From positions 558,001 to 622,000 of the forward strand of contig NZ_LN879455.1 in NCBI RefSeq assembly GCF_001403615.1: 64,000 nt of DNA. The letters run 5' to 3'. The position numbers and the translations under genes are program-made. Under the pieces are notes generated by a model. The model made no database searches. It saw nothing but the letters and a program-made list of their open reading frames with translations, and had not been told where the DNA came from. Below, piece after piece: positions 33,637 through 42,358 of the stretch. Source of the stretch: Desnuesiella massiliensis (lineage in GTDB: Bacteria > Bacillota > Clostridia > Clostridiales > Clostridiaceae). The stretch's first letter is position 1; each line of letters starts with the position of its first letter.

Positions 33637-35526
33637 TTATTTCTTTCTAGAAGGAATTCTATGTTTTTCACTAGAACCTTTCAAGGGTTTTTGGTTTTTC
33701 GGTGAAGACATTGAATTCTTTATTAAGCATCTTTTATCATTTCCTATAAGATCAGTTCTGTTAGCCTTAATAAGAGCTTCTTTAACTAGAGCATAATTTT
33801 CTTTTGCCGAGAATTGAAGAAGAGCTCTCTGCATATTTTTTTCTTTTTGACTTCTAGGAACATAGACTTTTTCACCAGTTAAAGGATTTATCCCGGTATA
33901 ATAAATAGTAGTAGATAAACTGCCAGGAGTAGGATAGAAATCTTGAACTTGTTCTGGGGTATATCCCATTTCTTTTACATATTGTGCAAGTTCAATAGCT
34001 GAATTTAAATCGCTACCTGGATGGCTAGACATTAAATAAGGTACAAGATACTGGTTCTTATTTATTTTTTTATTTATTTCAAAGTATTTTTTAACAAATC
34101 TATTATAGACTTCTTTTGTAGGTTTTCCCATTTGCTTTAAAACTCTGTCATTAACATGTTCAGGAGCTACCTTTAGTTGGCCGCTTATATGATGTTTACA
34201 GAGTTCTTCAAAAAAATCTGTATTTTTATCATATATTAGATAATCATATCTTATTCCAGAACGGATAAATACTTTTTTAATTCCTGGAAGAGCTCTGACC
34301 TTTCTTAGCAGATCAAGATATTCTTTATGACTTACAATTAAGTTTTTGCAAGGAGTGGGAAATAGGCACTGTTTATTTTTACAAGTACCGTGCTTTTCTT
34401 GAAGTTTACAGGATTTATGTCTAAAATTTGCTGTAGGTCCCCCTATATCATGTATATATCCTTTGAAATCCCTAAGGGTAGTTAGTAATCTTGCTTCATC
34501 AACTATAGATTCTTGGCTACGATTTTGAATAATTCTACCCTGATGAAAGGTTAAGGCACAGAAGGAGCAAGAACCATAACAGCCCCTATGGCTGGTGATA
34601 GAGAATTTGACTTCATTTATAGCTGGTATGCCGCCTTTTTTTTCATATATTGGGTGATAGGTTCTAGTATAGGGCAAATTATAAGAAGCGTCCATTTCCT
34701 CAGTAGTAAGAGGTAATTGAGGAGGGTTTTGTACTAAATATCTATCACCATGCTTTTGCACTAGAGCTTTGCCTCTAATGGGATCTTGTTCATAGAATTC
34801 TAATTTAAAGCTTTCTGCATAAGCTTTTTTATCCTTAGCGGCTTCTTCGAAAGAAGGAACTTCTATATAGTCTTTGACATGGTCTGTATCCTTAGATATA
34901 TAGGCGGTACCCCTAACCTCAGTAACTTTTTTAATATCCATACCGTATTTTAGAAGATTAGCTATTTGAGTTATAGTTCTTTCACCCATACCATAAATGA
35001 GTAAGTCAGCTTTTGAATCAAATAGTATGCTTCTTCTAACCTTATCATCCCAATAATCATAATGAGCAAACCTCCTTAAGCTAGCTTCTATTCCTCCTAT
35101 AATTATGGGCACATCTTTATAAGCTTCTCTCAGCCTATTACAATATACTATTACAGCTCTATCTGGTCTATGGTTTCCCTCACCTCCAGGGGAATATAGG
35201 TCATTGCTTCTCTTCTTTTTAGCAGTAGTATAATGATTTACCATGGAGTCAATATTTCCTGAGTTAACTAGAAATCCGTATTTAGGTTTTCCAAGGGTTT
35301 TAAAGGACTCTGCATTATTCCAATCAGGTTGTGGAATTATACCTATCTTAAAGCCTTCTGCCTCTAGAACTCTTCCAATAATAGCAGTACCGAAGGAGGG
35401 ATGGTCTACATAGGCATCTCCAGTAACTATTATAAAATCTAATTCATCTATATTTCTTTCTTTTAAATCAGTCTTGCATATGGGTAAAAAAGTGTTAGAC
35501 ATTTTCATATTGAGTTTATTCTCCAT
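33637..35526 (-). CDS. YgiQ family radical SAM protein
   Basis: 629 residues. The SAM cluster motif is SHRGCYGSCSFCALTFHQGR (CxxxCxxC, ~315). The N-terminal UPF0313 region has FIIVTGDAYVDHPSFGTAII and the middle GGIEASLRRFAHYDYWDD. A Cys-rich segment (C-x10-C-x5-C pattern near KHGTCKNKQCLFPTPC) may bind a second cluster. The C-terminus is Lys/Pro rich. The reaction is unknown. The ATG at 35526 has no clear ribosome site; a Met seven codons in, 12 nt after GGAG, is an alternative start. Confidence 0.88.
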   Translation of the reverse strand: MENKLNMKMSNTFLPICKTDLKERNIDELDFIIVTGDAYVDHPSFGTAIIGRVLEAEGFKIGIIPQPDWNNAESFKTLGKPKYGFLVNSGNIDSMVNHYTTAKKKRSNDLYSPGGEGNHRPDRAVIVYCNRLREAYKDVPIIIGGIEASLRRFAHYDYWDDKVRRSILFDSKADLLIYGMGERTITQIANLLKYGMDIKKVTEVRGTAYISKDTDHVKDYIEVPSFEEAAKDKKAYAESFKLEFYEQDPIRGKALVQKHGDRYLVQNPPQLPLTTEEMDASYNLPYTRTYHPIYEKKGGIPAINEVKFSITSHRGCYGSCSFCALTFHQGRIIQNRSQESIVDEARLLTTLRDFKGYIHDIGGPTANFRHKSCKLQEKHGTCKNKQCLFPTPCKNLIVSHKEYLDLLRKVRALPGIKKVFIRSGIRYDYLIYDKNTDFFEELCKHHISGQLKVAPEHVNDRVLKQMGKPTKEVYNRFVKKYFEINKKINKNQYLVPYLMSSHPGSDLNSAIELAQYVKEMGYTPEQVQDFYPTPGSLSTTIYYTGINPLTGEKVYVPRSQKEKNMQRALLQFSAKENYALVKEALIKANRTDLIGNDKRCLIKNSMSSPKNQKPLKGSSEKHRIPSRKK

Positions 35527-35633
35527 TCTAAATTATTTTCTATCATATAGCATTTACTTTTGTTGTAGTTTTCATTTTATATTATCATATCCAAAGGCAT
35601 TTATTCAATGTACAATGCACTGTTAATTGTGAA

Positions 35634-35740
35634 GTATAGGGAAACACTACGAAAGCTTAACTTATACACGTTCCAAAGTGACATCTTTAAGCCATTATGA
35701 TGTATGTATAGTCTAATGGTTTAAGTTATTTTCCTATATT
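35634..35740. repeat. Palindromic repeat, family 2, copy A
   Basis: About 107 bp with TATAGGGAAA / TTTTCCTATA-like ends and internal AACTTATACACGTTCCAAA. It aligns, with gaps, to the reverse complement of the element at 37643-37755. Just left of it (35602-35636) a stretch like CAATGTACAATGCACTG resembles one end of family 1. Nothing else is seen between the YgiQ gene and the promoter at 35859. Confidence 0.5.
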
Positions 35741-35858
35741 GATATATGGTCAAAAAATTAAGAAAATTACACTTACATAGAGAATATTAAAGAATAAAGG
35801 CTTTAAGTTGTAATAAGACAAGTTTTTAAGGTTTTTTAAAGATTTTTAGTAAATATAG

Positions 35859-35886
35859 TTGCATTTTAGAGACTATGTAATATAAT
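35859..35886 (+). promoter_or_regulatory. Sigma-A promoter of the M-box leader
   Basis: TTGCAT (35859-35864), 16-bp spacer, TATAAT (35881-35886), about 40 bp upstream of the M-box core. Confidence 0.6.
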
Positions 35887-35919
35887 TATATTGTAGATAT
35901 AATATTTTAAACACTAAGT

Positions 35920-36120
35920 AATGGTTAGGTGAGGCTCCTACACAGATATACGCTACTGCCCGGAAACATCGAGAGATGCCAATGGGTCAACAGGTATTAT
36001 CGAATTAAGGTTTTACTTAATGTAGCTGGATTTTAAATCTAAAGCTGTGTAGTGCTAAAACTCAACGAGATTATTTTTAGTTGATTTTTAGAGCCTTAAA
36101 AGGGCTTTTAATTTTTTTGT
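35920..36120 (+). promoter_or_regulatory. M-box (ykoK-type) Mg2+ riboswitch with terminator
   Basis: The conserved core GTTAGGTGAGGCTCCTACAC (35924-35943), then CTGCC, CGGAAACATCGAGAGATGCC and AATGGGTCAACAGGTA, matches the M-box Mg2+ sensor. A GAGCC / GGCTTT hairpin with TTTTTTT ends at 36119. High Mg2+ should favour the terminator and stop transcription; low Mg2+ lets polymerase reach the leader ORF and the MgtE-like gene. Confidence 0.93.
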
Positions 36121-36136
36121 AGGTGGTGAATTTATA

Positions 36137-36199
36137 ATGGAGGCTGGCCCTCATAGTAGTAGGTCAAAACTGAATAGCACTGTAGGGGCTAAGGGGTAG
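36137..36199 (+). CDS. Putative 20-residue leader peptide between Mg2+ riboswitch and its gene
   Basis: ATG 36137 has AGGTGG 10 nt upstream and the frame stops at TAG 36197, coding MEAGPHSSRSKLNSTVGAKG. It starts 17 nt after the riboswitch terminator and ends 64 nt before the main gene. Its last codons overlap ACTGTAGG (36179-36186), which can pair with CCTACAGT (36235-36242) upstream of the main ribosome site, and ATTCCT (36225-36230) can pair with AGGAAT in that site. Regulation by translation of the leader is inference. Confidence 0.5.
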   Translation: MEAGPHSSRSKLNSTVGAKG

Positions 36200-36263
36200 C
36201 TTTAATTTTCATGCCTATAAAACTATTCCTTCATCCTACAGTAGTGATTAAGGAGGAATGGTT

Positions 36264-37529
36264 ATGAAAAAATTAACAGTGGTATTTTATAGCAGCATAC
36301 TCTGCAAGAAGGTATATGATGAATTTGGAGACTGCATAGGAAAACTAAAGGATATCTATGTAACCACAGAAGAAGGTTACCCAAGAGTTATAGGTTATAA
36401 AATTAAAAGAAATGGTGAAACCTTTAATTATGAATTTAGAAATATTGACTTTTATAAAGATGACAATGGAAGAATCATAGTAAAGGTAAAAGGGGTAAAG
36501 GATATCTTGCCACGAACCTATTCGTATTTATTGTCTAAAAATCTTTTAGATAAAGAGATAGTAGATATAAATGGTAAAAAAGTGGTAAGAGTTAATGATT
36601 TAAGGCTAGCAGAAATAGCTGGAGAAATAAGAGTAGTAGCAGTAGATAAAGGTATGCTAGCTCTATGTAGAAGGTACGCTGTTGAGCCTTTAGTAAGAGC
36701 TATATTTAAATTAGTAAAAAAAGATACTAGTGATAGTATAGTAATGTGGGATGATGTACAATCCTTAGAAATGATAAATGATAATCTTAAGTTATCAGTA
36801 CCTTATCAAAAGCTTTCAACATTACATCCAGCAGATCTAGCAGATATTTTAGAAGAAATGGATTCTAAATATAGAAATAAAATTTTTGAGAGTTTAGATG
36901 AAAATTTAGCAGCAGATACCTTGGAAGAAATAGAGCCAGAAGTTCAAGCTAGCATAATTCAAACCCTAAGTGAAACAAAGGCTGCTGAAGTATTAGATAA
37001 TATGCCTAATGACGAAATTGCTGATATGCTAGAAGAAGTAGATGAAGAAACCTTAGAAAAAATATTGATGAGTATGGAAAAAGAAGATGCTGAGGAAGTA
37101 AAGGAGCTTATGGGCTATAAGGAAGAGATGGTTGGAAGTCTTATGAATAAAGACTTTATAGCCTTTAACATCAACATTACCGTAGGAGAAACTATAGAGC
37201 TATTAAGAGAGATAGACCCTGATGATGAAGTTATGTATAGTATTTATATTATAGATGAAGAGGAAAGACTTCAAGGAGTAGTTTCCTTAAGAGATCTTAT
37301 AATGAATAAAAATGATGTAAAACTAAAAGATATAATGACCACTAACTTAATAAAAGTAAATGTAGAGGCAGATATTGAAGAAACTATAGAATTAGCTACT
37401 AAATATGACTTGTTATCCATGGCTGTGGTAGACAATGAAGAGAAACTATGTGGCATAGTAATACTTCATGACATTGTAGATGAATTCTTGCTTCCAACTT
37501 GGAAGAAAAAGTTTAAAAAAGTTAGTTGA
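36264..37529 (+). CDS. Soluble MgtE-like protein: PRC-barrel, MgtE N domain, CBS pair, no membrane domain
   Basis: 421 residues from ATG 36264, 7 nt after AGGAGG; an ATG at 36258 is too close to that site. Residues 1-165 look like two PRC-barrel units (LKDIYVTTEEGYPRVIGYKI and LRLAEIAGEIRVVAVDKG), ~185-290 is the acidic MgtE N domain (LHPADLADILEEMDSK), and ~295-415 two CBS domains. The five-helix channel of a true MgtE is absent and the frame stops normally. In some clostridia a similar protein neighbours an Nramp-type transporter; none is next here. Control by the M-box implies a part in Mg2+ homeostasis, probably as sensor or regulator. Confidence 0.85.
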   Translation: MKKLTVVFYSSILCKKVYDEFGDCIGKLKDIYVTTEEGYPRVIGYKIKRNGETFNYEFRNIDFYKDDNGRIIVKVKGVKDILPRTYSYLLSKNLLDKEIVDINGKKVVRVNDLRLAEIAGEIRVVAVDKGMLALCRRYAVEPLVRAIFKLVKKDTSDSIVMWDDVQSLEMINDNLKLSVPYQKLSTLHPADLADILEEMDSKYRNKIFESLDENLAADTLEEIEPEVQASIIQTLSETKAAEVLDNMPNDEIADMLEEVDEETLEKILMSMEKEDAEEVKELMGYKEEMVGSLMNKDFIAFNINITVGETIELLREIDPDDEVMYSIYIIDEEERLQGVVSLRDLIMNKNDVKLKDIMTTNLIKVNVEADIEETIELATKYDLLSMAVVDNEEKLCGIVILHDIVDEFLLPTWKKKFKKVS

Positions 37530-37575
37530 GAATTTTTAGGAGAATTTAATAAATGGAAAGTGACTATAAGAAGCG

Positions 37576-37622
37576 TATCCCTTTTCTTATTAGAAATGTC
37601 TAGTGAGAAAAGGGATATTTAT
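37576..37622 (+). terminator. Hairpin terminator after the MgtE-like gene
   Basis: TATCCCTTTTCT / AGAAAAGGGATA arms with an 18-nt loop, then TTTATTATTT. Confidence 0.7.
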
Positions 37623-37642
37623 TATTTAAAGGATTATAAGCA

Positions 37643-37755
37643 AAGCTATAGTGAAACAACTCCGGCTATAAATTTATGCATGTCTCATAATCACTTGAAA
37701 CCATGATTTTGGAACATGCATAACTTAAGTTTCAGCAATGTTTCACTATGGCTTA
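37643..37755. repeat. Palindromic repeat, family 2, copy B
   Basis: Near-palindrome of about 113 bp: AAGCTATAGTGAAAC and GTTTCACTATGGCTT at the ends, TTATGCATGT and ACATGCATAA inside, and ATCACTTGAAACCATGAT in the centre. It is related to copy A upstream of the M-box, so the M-box and MgtE-like unit lies between the two copies. Confidence 0.65.
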
Positions 37756-37809
37756 TGTATTATTTTATTTTTTTGATGCAAAATATATTTATAAGAAAGG
37801 AGGATACAT

Positions 37810-38517
37810 ATGCTTAAAAGGACTTTTAAAACTAGATATATTTGTATATATGTTTTAGCTATTCTTATGGCTTTTGTAATTAGCTCTATTATAATGCCTA
37901 ACAAGAATGAAAGAGTAGATGCTGTTGCATATAAGTTTGGTTCCACAGGAGATACGGTTAGAGAAATACAAACAAGATTGAAAAGATGGGGATATTACAC
38001 AGCAGATATAGATGGAATATATGGATCTAGAACCACCGCAGCTGTAAAAAAATTTCAAGGTAAAAATGGATTAGTAGTAGATGGAATAGCAGGTGACAGA
38101 ACTTTAGCTGCTTTAGGTATAGCTAGCCAAAGTAATAGTAATAGTAATAATGGCAAGGTTCAGAATAACCAAGAGGTAATGCTATTAGCTAGGCTTATAA
38201 ATGGGGAGGCGAGAGGGGAACCTTACGAGGGGCAAGTAGCTGTAGGTGCTGTTGTAATGAATAGAACAAGAGATCCTAGATTTCCTTCTACTATAGCAGG
38301 TGTAATATATCAACCCGGAGCCTTCACGGCTATAGTGGATGGCCAAATAAACGCTGAAATACTACAAAGCTCTATAAATGCAGCAAGAGATGCATTAAAT
38401 GGATGGGATCCATCTGGTGGAGCAGTCTTTTATTACAATCCAGAAAAGACCACAAATCAATGGATATGGTCAAGGCCCCTTATAAAGGTTATAGGTAAAC
38501 ATAGATTTTGCAAATAA
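37810..38517 (+). CDS. sleB: Spore cortex-lytic enzyme SleB
   Basis: 235 residues: N-terminal anchor/signal (ICIYVLAILMAFVISSIIM, ~12-30), a peptidoglycan-binding domain (GDTVREIQTRLKRWGYYTAD and later GSRTTAAVKKFQ, ~45-105), an Asn/Ser linker, and a cell-wall hydrolase domain (VMLLARLINGEARGEPYEGQ, catalytic Glu in GEARGE; AVFYYNPEKTTNQWIW). SleB is a lytic transglycosylase that opens the cortex during germination. AGAAAGGAGGATACAT precedes the ATG. No ypeB is adjacent. Confidence 0.93.
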   Translation: MLKRTFKTRYICIYVLAILMAFVISSIIMPNKNERVDAVAYKFGSTGDTVREIQTRLKRWGYYTADIDGIYGSRTTAAVKKFQGKNGLVVDGIAGDRTLAALGIASQSNSNSNNGKVQNNQEVMLLARLINGEARGEPYEGQVAVGAVVMNRTRDPRFPSTIAGVIYQPGAFTAIVDGQINAEILQSSINAARDALNGWDPSGGAVFYYNPEKTTNQWIWSRPLIKVIGKHRFCK

Positions 38518-38567
38518 TTGTATAGGTTTTCAATAATTTTTATTAGTTAAGATTTTGTAAACAGAGG

Positions 38568-38595
38568 TTGACAAAAATCATATTAGTAATATAAT
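38568..38595 (+). promoter_or_regulatory. Sigma-A promoter of the cysK T-box unit
   Basis: TTGACA (38568-38573), 16-bp spacer, TATAAT (38590-38595). Confidence 0.75.
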
Positions 38596-38634
38596 AATAA
38601 TATAATTCATAGTAATTCACTCAGAAATACATTG

Positions 38635-38887
38635 AAGAAGGAAAGTAATATAGAGGAAGGTTACAGAGAGGGAAGTAAGCTGAGAGCTTCCTACCAGGAA
38701 TTTATATGAAGTGCCCTTTGGAGTAGAAGTCTGAAATTATTAGTAAGGCTATCCGGGTTCACCCGTTATAGTGATAGAGCATGATTATGTGTTCGAAAAG
38801 TGAGATTCTATATCTAATTAGAGTGGAACCGCGGAGTAGCTAATAGTAGCTTCGTCTCTAACATTATTGAGACGAGGCTTTTTTGTA
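38635..38887 (+). promoter_or_regulatory. T-box leader (Cys) of cysK-cysE
   Basis: The T-box sequence GAGTGGAACCGCGG is at 38821-38834 and is followed by a terminator with GCTTCGTCTC / GAGACGAGGC arms and TTTTTT. In stem I, ATGAAGTGCCC carries TGC (38712-38714), a Cys codon, at the specifier position. Uncharged tRNA-Cys should switch on the cysteine synthesis genes downstream. Confidence 0.93.
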
Positions 38888-38972
38888 TACAAAAATAAAT
38901 ATTTTCAAAGGGCCGGCTTTTGAAATATTAAATTTATATTATAAAATACTTAAAAAATAGGAGGTAGTTGTA

Positions 38973-39884
38973 ATGATATTTAATAATGCGTTAGAAATGG
39001 TTGGAGGAACTCCAATGCTAAAACTAAACAATTTGACTGATGAAAATATGGCACAGGTATATGTTAAGCTTGAAAAATTCAATCCTGCAGGTAGTGTTAA
39101 AGATAGAGCGGCTTTAGGTATGATAGAAAAAGCTGAAAATTTAGGATTATTAAAATCCGGTGATGTAATAGTAGAACCAACCAGTGGAAATACCGGTATA
39201 GCTTTGGCTATGATTGGAAGGTTAAAAGGGTATAAAGTAATAATTGTAATGCCAGAAACTATGAGTATAGAGAGAAGAAATATTATAAAAGCCTATGGAG
39301 CAGAACTAGTATTAACAGAGGGAGCAAAAGGTATGAAGGGAGCTATAGCTAAGGCAGAAGAAATTGTGGCTAGTGGAAAAAACTACTTTATGCCTCAACA
39401 GTTTTTAAATATAGCAAATCCAGAAAAGCACTATGCAACTACTGCTAAAGAGATAATTAAAGATCTGCCAGAAATTGATGTGTTTGTGGCAGGTGTAGGT
39501 ACAGGAGGAACTATCTCGGGAGTAGGTAAAAATTTAAAGGAAATAAAAGGTGAAATTAGAGTTGTAGGTGTAGAACCTTCTAAATCGCCAGTATTGTCAG
39601 GAGGTCAACCAGGACCGCATAAGATTCAAGGTATAGGAGCGGGTTTTATTCCTGATATCTATAACAAAGATGTAGTTGATGAAATACTTCAGGTTACTGA
39701 CGAGGAAGCCTTTGAAGCTGCTAGATTGGTTGCTAGAGAAGAAGGAATGCTAATTGGAATATCCTCTGGAGCTAATGTTCATGTTGCCCTTAAATTAGCT
39801 AAAGAGCTAGGTAAAGGAAAAACTATAGTAACAGTGGCACCAGATGGCGGAGAAAAATATATGTCCATGGGACTTTATGAGTAA
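38973..39884 (+). CDS. cysK: Cysteine synthase (O-acetylserine sulfhydrylase)
   Basis: 303 residues. KLEKFNPAGSVKDRAALGMI (~30-49) holds the PLP lysine; EPTSGNTGIALAMIGR and GTGGTISGVGKNLKE are the substrate and phosphate-binding loops; ISSGANVHVALKLAKEL is near the end. PLP-dependent enzyme that makes L-cysteine from O-acetylserine and sulfide. GGAGGTAGTTGTA precedes the ATG. It forms an operon with cysE, the enzyme that makes its substrate, under the Cys T-box. Confidence 0.97.
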   Translation: MIFNNALEMVGGTPMLKLNNLTDENMAQVYVKLEKFNPAGSVKDRAALGMIEKAENLGLLKSGDVIVEPTSGNTGIALAMIGRLKGYKVIIVMPETMSIERRNIIKAYGAELVLTEGAKGMKGAIAKAEEIVASGKNYFMPQQFLNIANPEKHYATTAKEIIKDLPEIDVFVAGVGTGGTISGVGKNLKEIKGEIRVVGVEPSKSPVLSGGQPGPHKIQGIGAGFIPDIYNKDVVDEILQVTDEEAFEAARLVAREEGMLIGISSGANVHVALKLAKELGKGKTIVTVAPDGGEKYMSMGLYE

Positions 39885-39916
39885 AATACTCATATAATGC
39901 TTTAGGAAGTGATAAT

Positions 39917-40504
39917 ATGCTAAATAATCTTAGATATGATCTTAGAAACATTTTAAACAATGATCCCGCAGCAAAAAGTGAAGTGGAGGTTCTTCTTTTA
40001 TATCCATCAGTTCATGCGTTGATACTATACAGGATAGCTCATAAATTGTATAATAAAAAATTATTTTTCGTAGCTAGGCTCATTTCTCAGCTAGGTAGAT
40101 TTCTAACTGGTATTGAAATACATCCAGGGGCTAAAATTGGTAGGGGATTATTTATTGACCATGGTATGGGAGTAGTTATTGGTGAAACCGCAGAGGTAGG
40201 AGATAATGTAACTATATATCATGGAGTAACTTTAGGTGGTACAGGTAAAGAAAAAGGAAAAAGACACCCTACCATAGGAGATAATGTTATAATTGGTAGT
40301 GGGGCAAAGGTGTTAGGACCTATTTATATAGGTAATAATGTTAAGATAGGAGCTAATTCAGTGGTGCTAAAAGATGTACCATCTTATGCTACAGCAGTAG
40401 GAATACCTGCTAGGATAATAGAAAAAATATCTAGTAAAACCATAATAGAGATTAAAGATTATATGGGAAGAAAAAAGGCAATTTATAATGATATGATAAT
40501 TTAA
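39917..40504 (+). CDS. cysE: Serine O-acetyltransferase
   Basis: 195 residues. An N-terminal helical part is followed by left-handed beta-helix hexapeptide repeats: GIEIHPGAKIGRGLFIDHG, VVIGETAEVGDNVTIYHGVT, LGGTGKEKGKRHPTIGDNV and VPSYATAVGIPARII. The catalytic His pair sits in FIDHG and IYHGV. It transfers acetyl from acetyl-CoA to serine. The short N-terminal region is typical of the EpsC/CysE type in Firmicutes. It lies 32 bp after cysK. Confidence 0.95.
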   Translation: MLNNLRYDLRNILNNDPAAKSEVEVLLLYPSVHALILYRIAHKLYNKKLFFVARLISQLGRFLTGIEIHPGAKIGRGLFIDHGMGVVIGETAEVGDNVTIYHGVTLGGTGKEKGKRHPTIGDNVIIGSGAKVLGPIYIGNNVKIGANSVVLKDVPSYATAVGIPARIIEKISSKTIIEIKDYMGRKKAIYNDMII

Positions 40505-40534
40505 AAATAAGCATATTTAAGAAGGATGAGCTTT

Positions 40535-41551
40535 ATGAAATATAAAGAAAAAATAATTAGTTATTGTGAATCTTTGGGCTTAGATACCTTAGGCTTTATT
40601 AGGTGCAGGAACTTTCATGAGTTAAGAACCTTTTATCAATATAGAAAGAATAATCACCTTGAAAATGAGTTTGAAGAGGAATCTATAGAATTAAGAATAA
40701 ATCCTAAACATTATATGAAAGAGGGAAAGACTATAATATCTATAGCCTTCCCCTATCTGTATAAATCTGATTTTAAAAATTCTCAAGGATTTTCAGCATA
40801 TACCCAAGGAAAGGATTATCATACAGTAGTGAGGGAATACCTAAATAGAATATGTGATTATATAGAGAAAAATTTAGGAGGTAAAGCTTTAGCTCTTGTG
40901 GATAATAATACTCTTCCAGAGAGATATATAGCTTATTTAGCCAATATAGGCTTTATAGGAAAGAATAACATGTTAATAACCTCAAAGTATGGATCTTATG
41001 TATTTTTAGGAGAAATTATTACTGACCTAGAGTTAGAGCTAGAAGAATACGAAGATAAAGAAAAAAGCTTAGATTCTATTAATTTATATAAAGGGTGTGG
41101 AAACTGTAATATATGTATGAGAGAGTGTCCGACTAAGGCTATTAATGAAGAGAAAAGGAATAATAATATATGCCTATCCTATATAACTCAAAAAAAGCAA
41201 ATAGAGGATAAATGGTTTTCACTTATTGATGGAAGGATTTTTGGTTGTGACAGCTGTCAAAAAATTTGTCCATATAATATTAAAGCTGAGCTTTCTAATA
41301 TAAAAGAATTTACTCCCTTTGATCATATGGAGAATTTAGATTTAGAAGAGATTCTATCTATGGATAATAAAATCTTTAAAGAAAGGTATGCAATTACCGC
41401 ATCAGCATGGAGAGGAAAAGCTCTTTTGCAGAGAAATGCGCTAATTAGAGCTTTTAACTTAGGAGATATAGAAAATATAGATATTACTCATGTAAAATCC
41501 CCTTATGTCATAGATTATTATAATAGACTTTTAAATTATTTCAAATTATAA
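40535..41551 (+). CDS. queG: Epoxyqueuosine reductase
   Basis: 338 residues from ATG 40535, with GAAGG 9 nt upstream; an ATG at 40526 abuts that site. The ferredoxin-like region has CGNCNICMRECPTKAI and FGCDSCQKICPYN, providing two 4Fe-4S clusters, and the N-terminal cobalamin-binding part includes ALVDNNTLPERYIAYLANIG and FIGKNNMLIT. QueG performs the last step of queuosine synthesis in tRNA with cobalamin. It follows cysE by 30 bp, probably by chance of gene order. Confidence 0.9.
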   Translation: MKYKEKIISYCESLGLDTLGFIRCRNFHELRTFYQYRKNNHLENEFEEESIELRINPKHYMKEGKTIISIAFPYLYKSDFKNSQGFSAYTQGKDYHTVVREYLNRICDYIEKNLGGKALALVDNNTLPERYIAYLANIGFIGKNNMLITSKYGSYVFLGEIITDLELELEEYEDKEKSLDSINLYKGCGNCNICMRECPTKAINEEKRNNNICLSYITQKKQIEDKWFSLIDGRIFGCDSCQKICPYNIKAELSNIKEFTPFDHMENLDLEEILSMDNKIFKERYAITASAWRGKALLQRNALIRAFNLGDIENIDITHVKSPYVIDYYNRLLNYFKL

Positions 41552-41589
41552 TATATGGTGTAGATAAAGTTATACCATATATTTTTTTA
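41551..41589 (+). terminator. Intrinsic terminator after queG
   Basis: ATATATGGTGTA / TATACCATATAT arms (one mismatch region) followed by TTTTTTT. Confidence 0.85.
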
Positions 41590-41608
41590 TTTGGAAAGGT
41601 TGAGGCAA

Positions 41609-42310
41609 ATGATATCATCTAAAATGGCAAAGCTTATAACTTATATGCCTAAAGGGTTAGTAAAATATATATCAAAAAAATTGGTAAACAAATATATAGA
41701 TAAATATGCTGACATTTCTATAACTGGGGAAGAGAATTTAAGAAATATAAAGAAGCCTGTAATATTTATTTGCAATCATTTAAGTAATTCTGATGGGTTG
41801 GTTTTAAATAGAATTTTAAAGGAACAAGATGTTACCTTTGTAGCAGGGATTAAGCTTTCTAATGATCCTGTTACTAATATCGGAATAAATATAGTAAAAA
41901 CTATAACAATAAAACCAAATTCGGCAGATAAGGAAGCCATAACTAAGGTAGTTAGTAGCATAAAAGAAGGAAATAATGTAGTTATATTTCCAGAAGGAAC
42001 AAGAAGCAGAGTAGGTAGTATGATTGAAGGAAAAAAAGGAATTTTACTTATTGCTAGGCTAACCAAGGCAAGTATTATACCTATAGGTATGTGGGGTACT
42101 GAAAAGCTACTTCCCATTAATAAAGATGGTAATATGTCTGGAGAAAAGTTTACTTATGCAAAGGTCAATGTAAACATAGGAAGGCCTGTAAGCTTACCAG
42201 AAAAACTCAATGGTGAAGATAGGCATGCTTATGATGATAGAAGTTTAAATGTTTTGATGAAGCATATAGCGATATTGTTACCAGAGGAATATAGAGGGGT
42301 TTATAAATAA
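41609..42310 (+). CDS. plsC: 1-acyl-sn-glycerol-3-phosphate acyltransferase
   Basis: 233 residues from ATG 41609 (GGAAAGG 9 nt upstream; an in-frame TTG at 41591 lacks a ribosome site). The acyltransferase motifs are present: FICNHLSNSDGLVL (NHxxxxD, ~55), FPEGTRSRVG (~124) and TKASIIPIGMWG. It adds the second acyl chain to lysophosphatidic acid at the membrane. No strong transmembrane helix, though the N-terminus is amphipathic. A terminator and repeat copy 2 follow. Confidence 0.9.
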   Translation: MISSKMAKLITYMPKGLVKYISKKLVNKYIDKYADISITGEENLRNIKKPVIFICNHLSNSDGLVLNRILKEQDVTFVAGIKLSNDPVTNIGINIVKTITIKPNSADKEAITKVVSSIKEGNNVVIFPEGTRSRVGSMIEGKKGILLIARLTKASIIPIGMWGTEKLLPINKDGNMSGEKFTYAKVNVNIGRPVSLPEKLNGEDRHAYDDRSLNVLMKHIAILLPEEYRGVYK

Positions 42311-42332
42311 AAGTTGCCACGCAGTTTTTATT

Positions 42333-42358
42333 AAAAGGCTATTTTTTAGCCTTTTTTT
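42333..42358 (+). terminator. Intrinsic terminator after plsC
   Basis: AAAAGGCTA / TAGCCTTTT arms with a T-rich loop, then TTT; abuts palindromic repeat copy 2. Confidence 0.8.

Noticed and set aside
35602..35636. Fourth copy of the family 1 palindromic repeat
   Set aside because: Only a short stretch resembles one end; the core is absent, so I treat it as a possible fragment.
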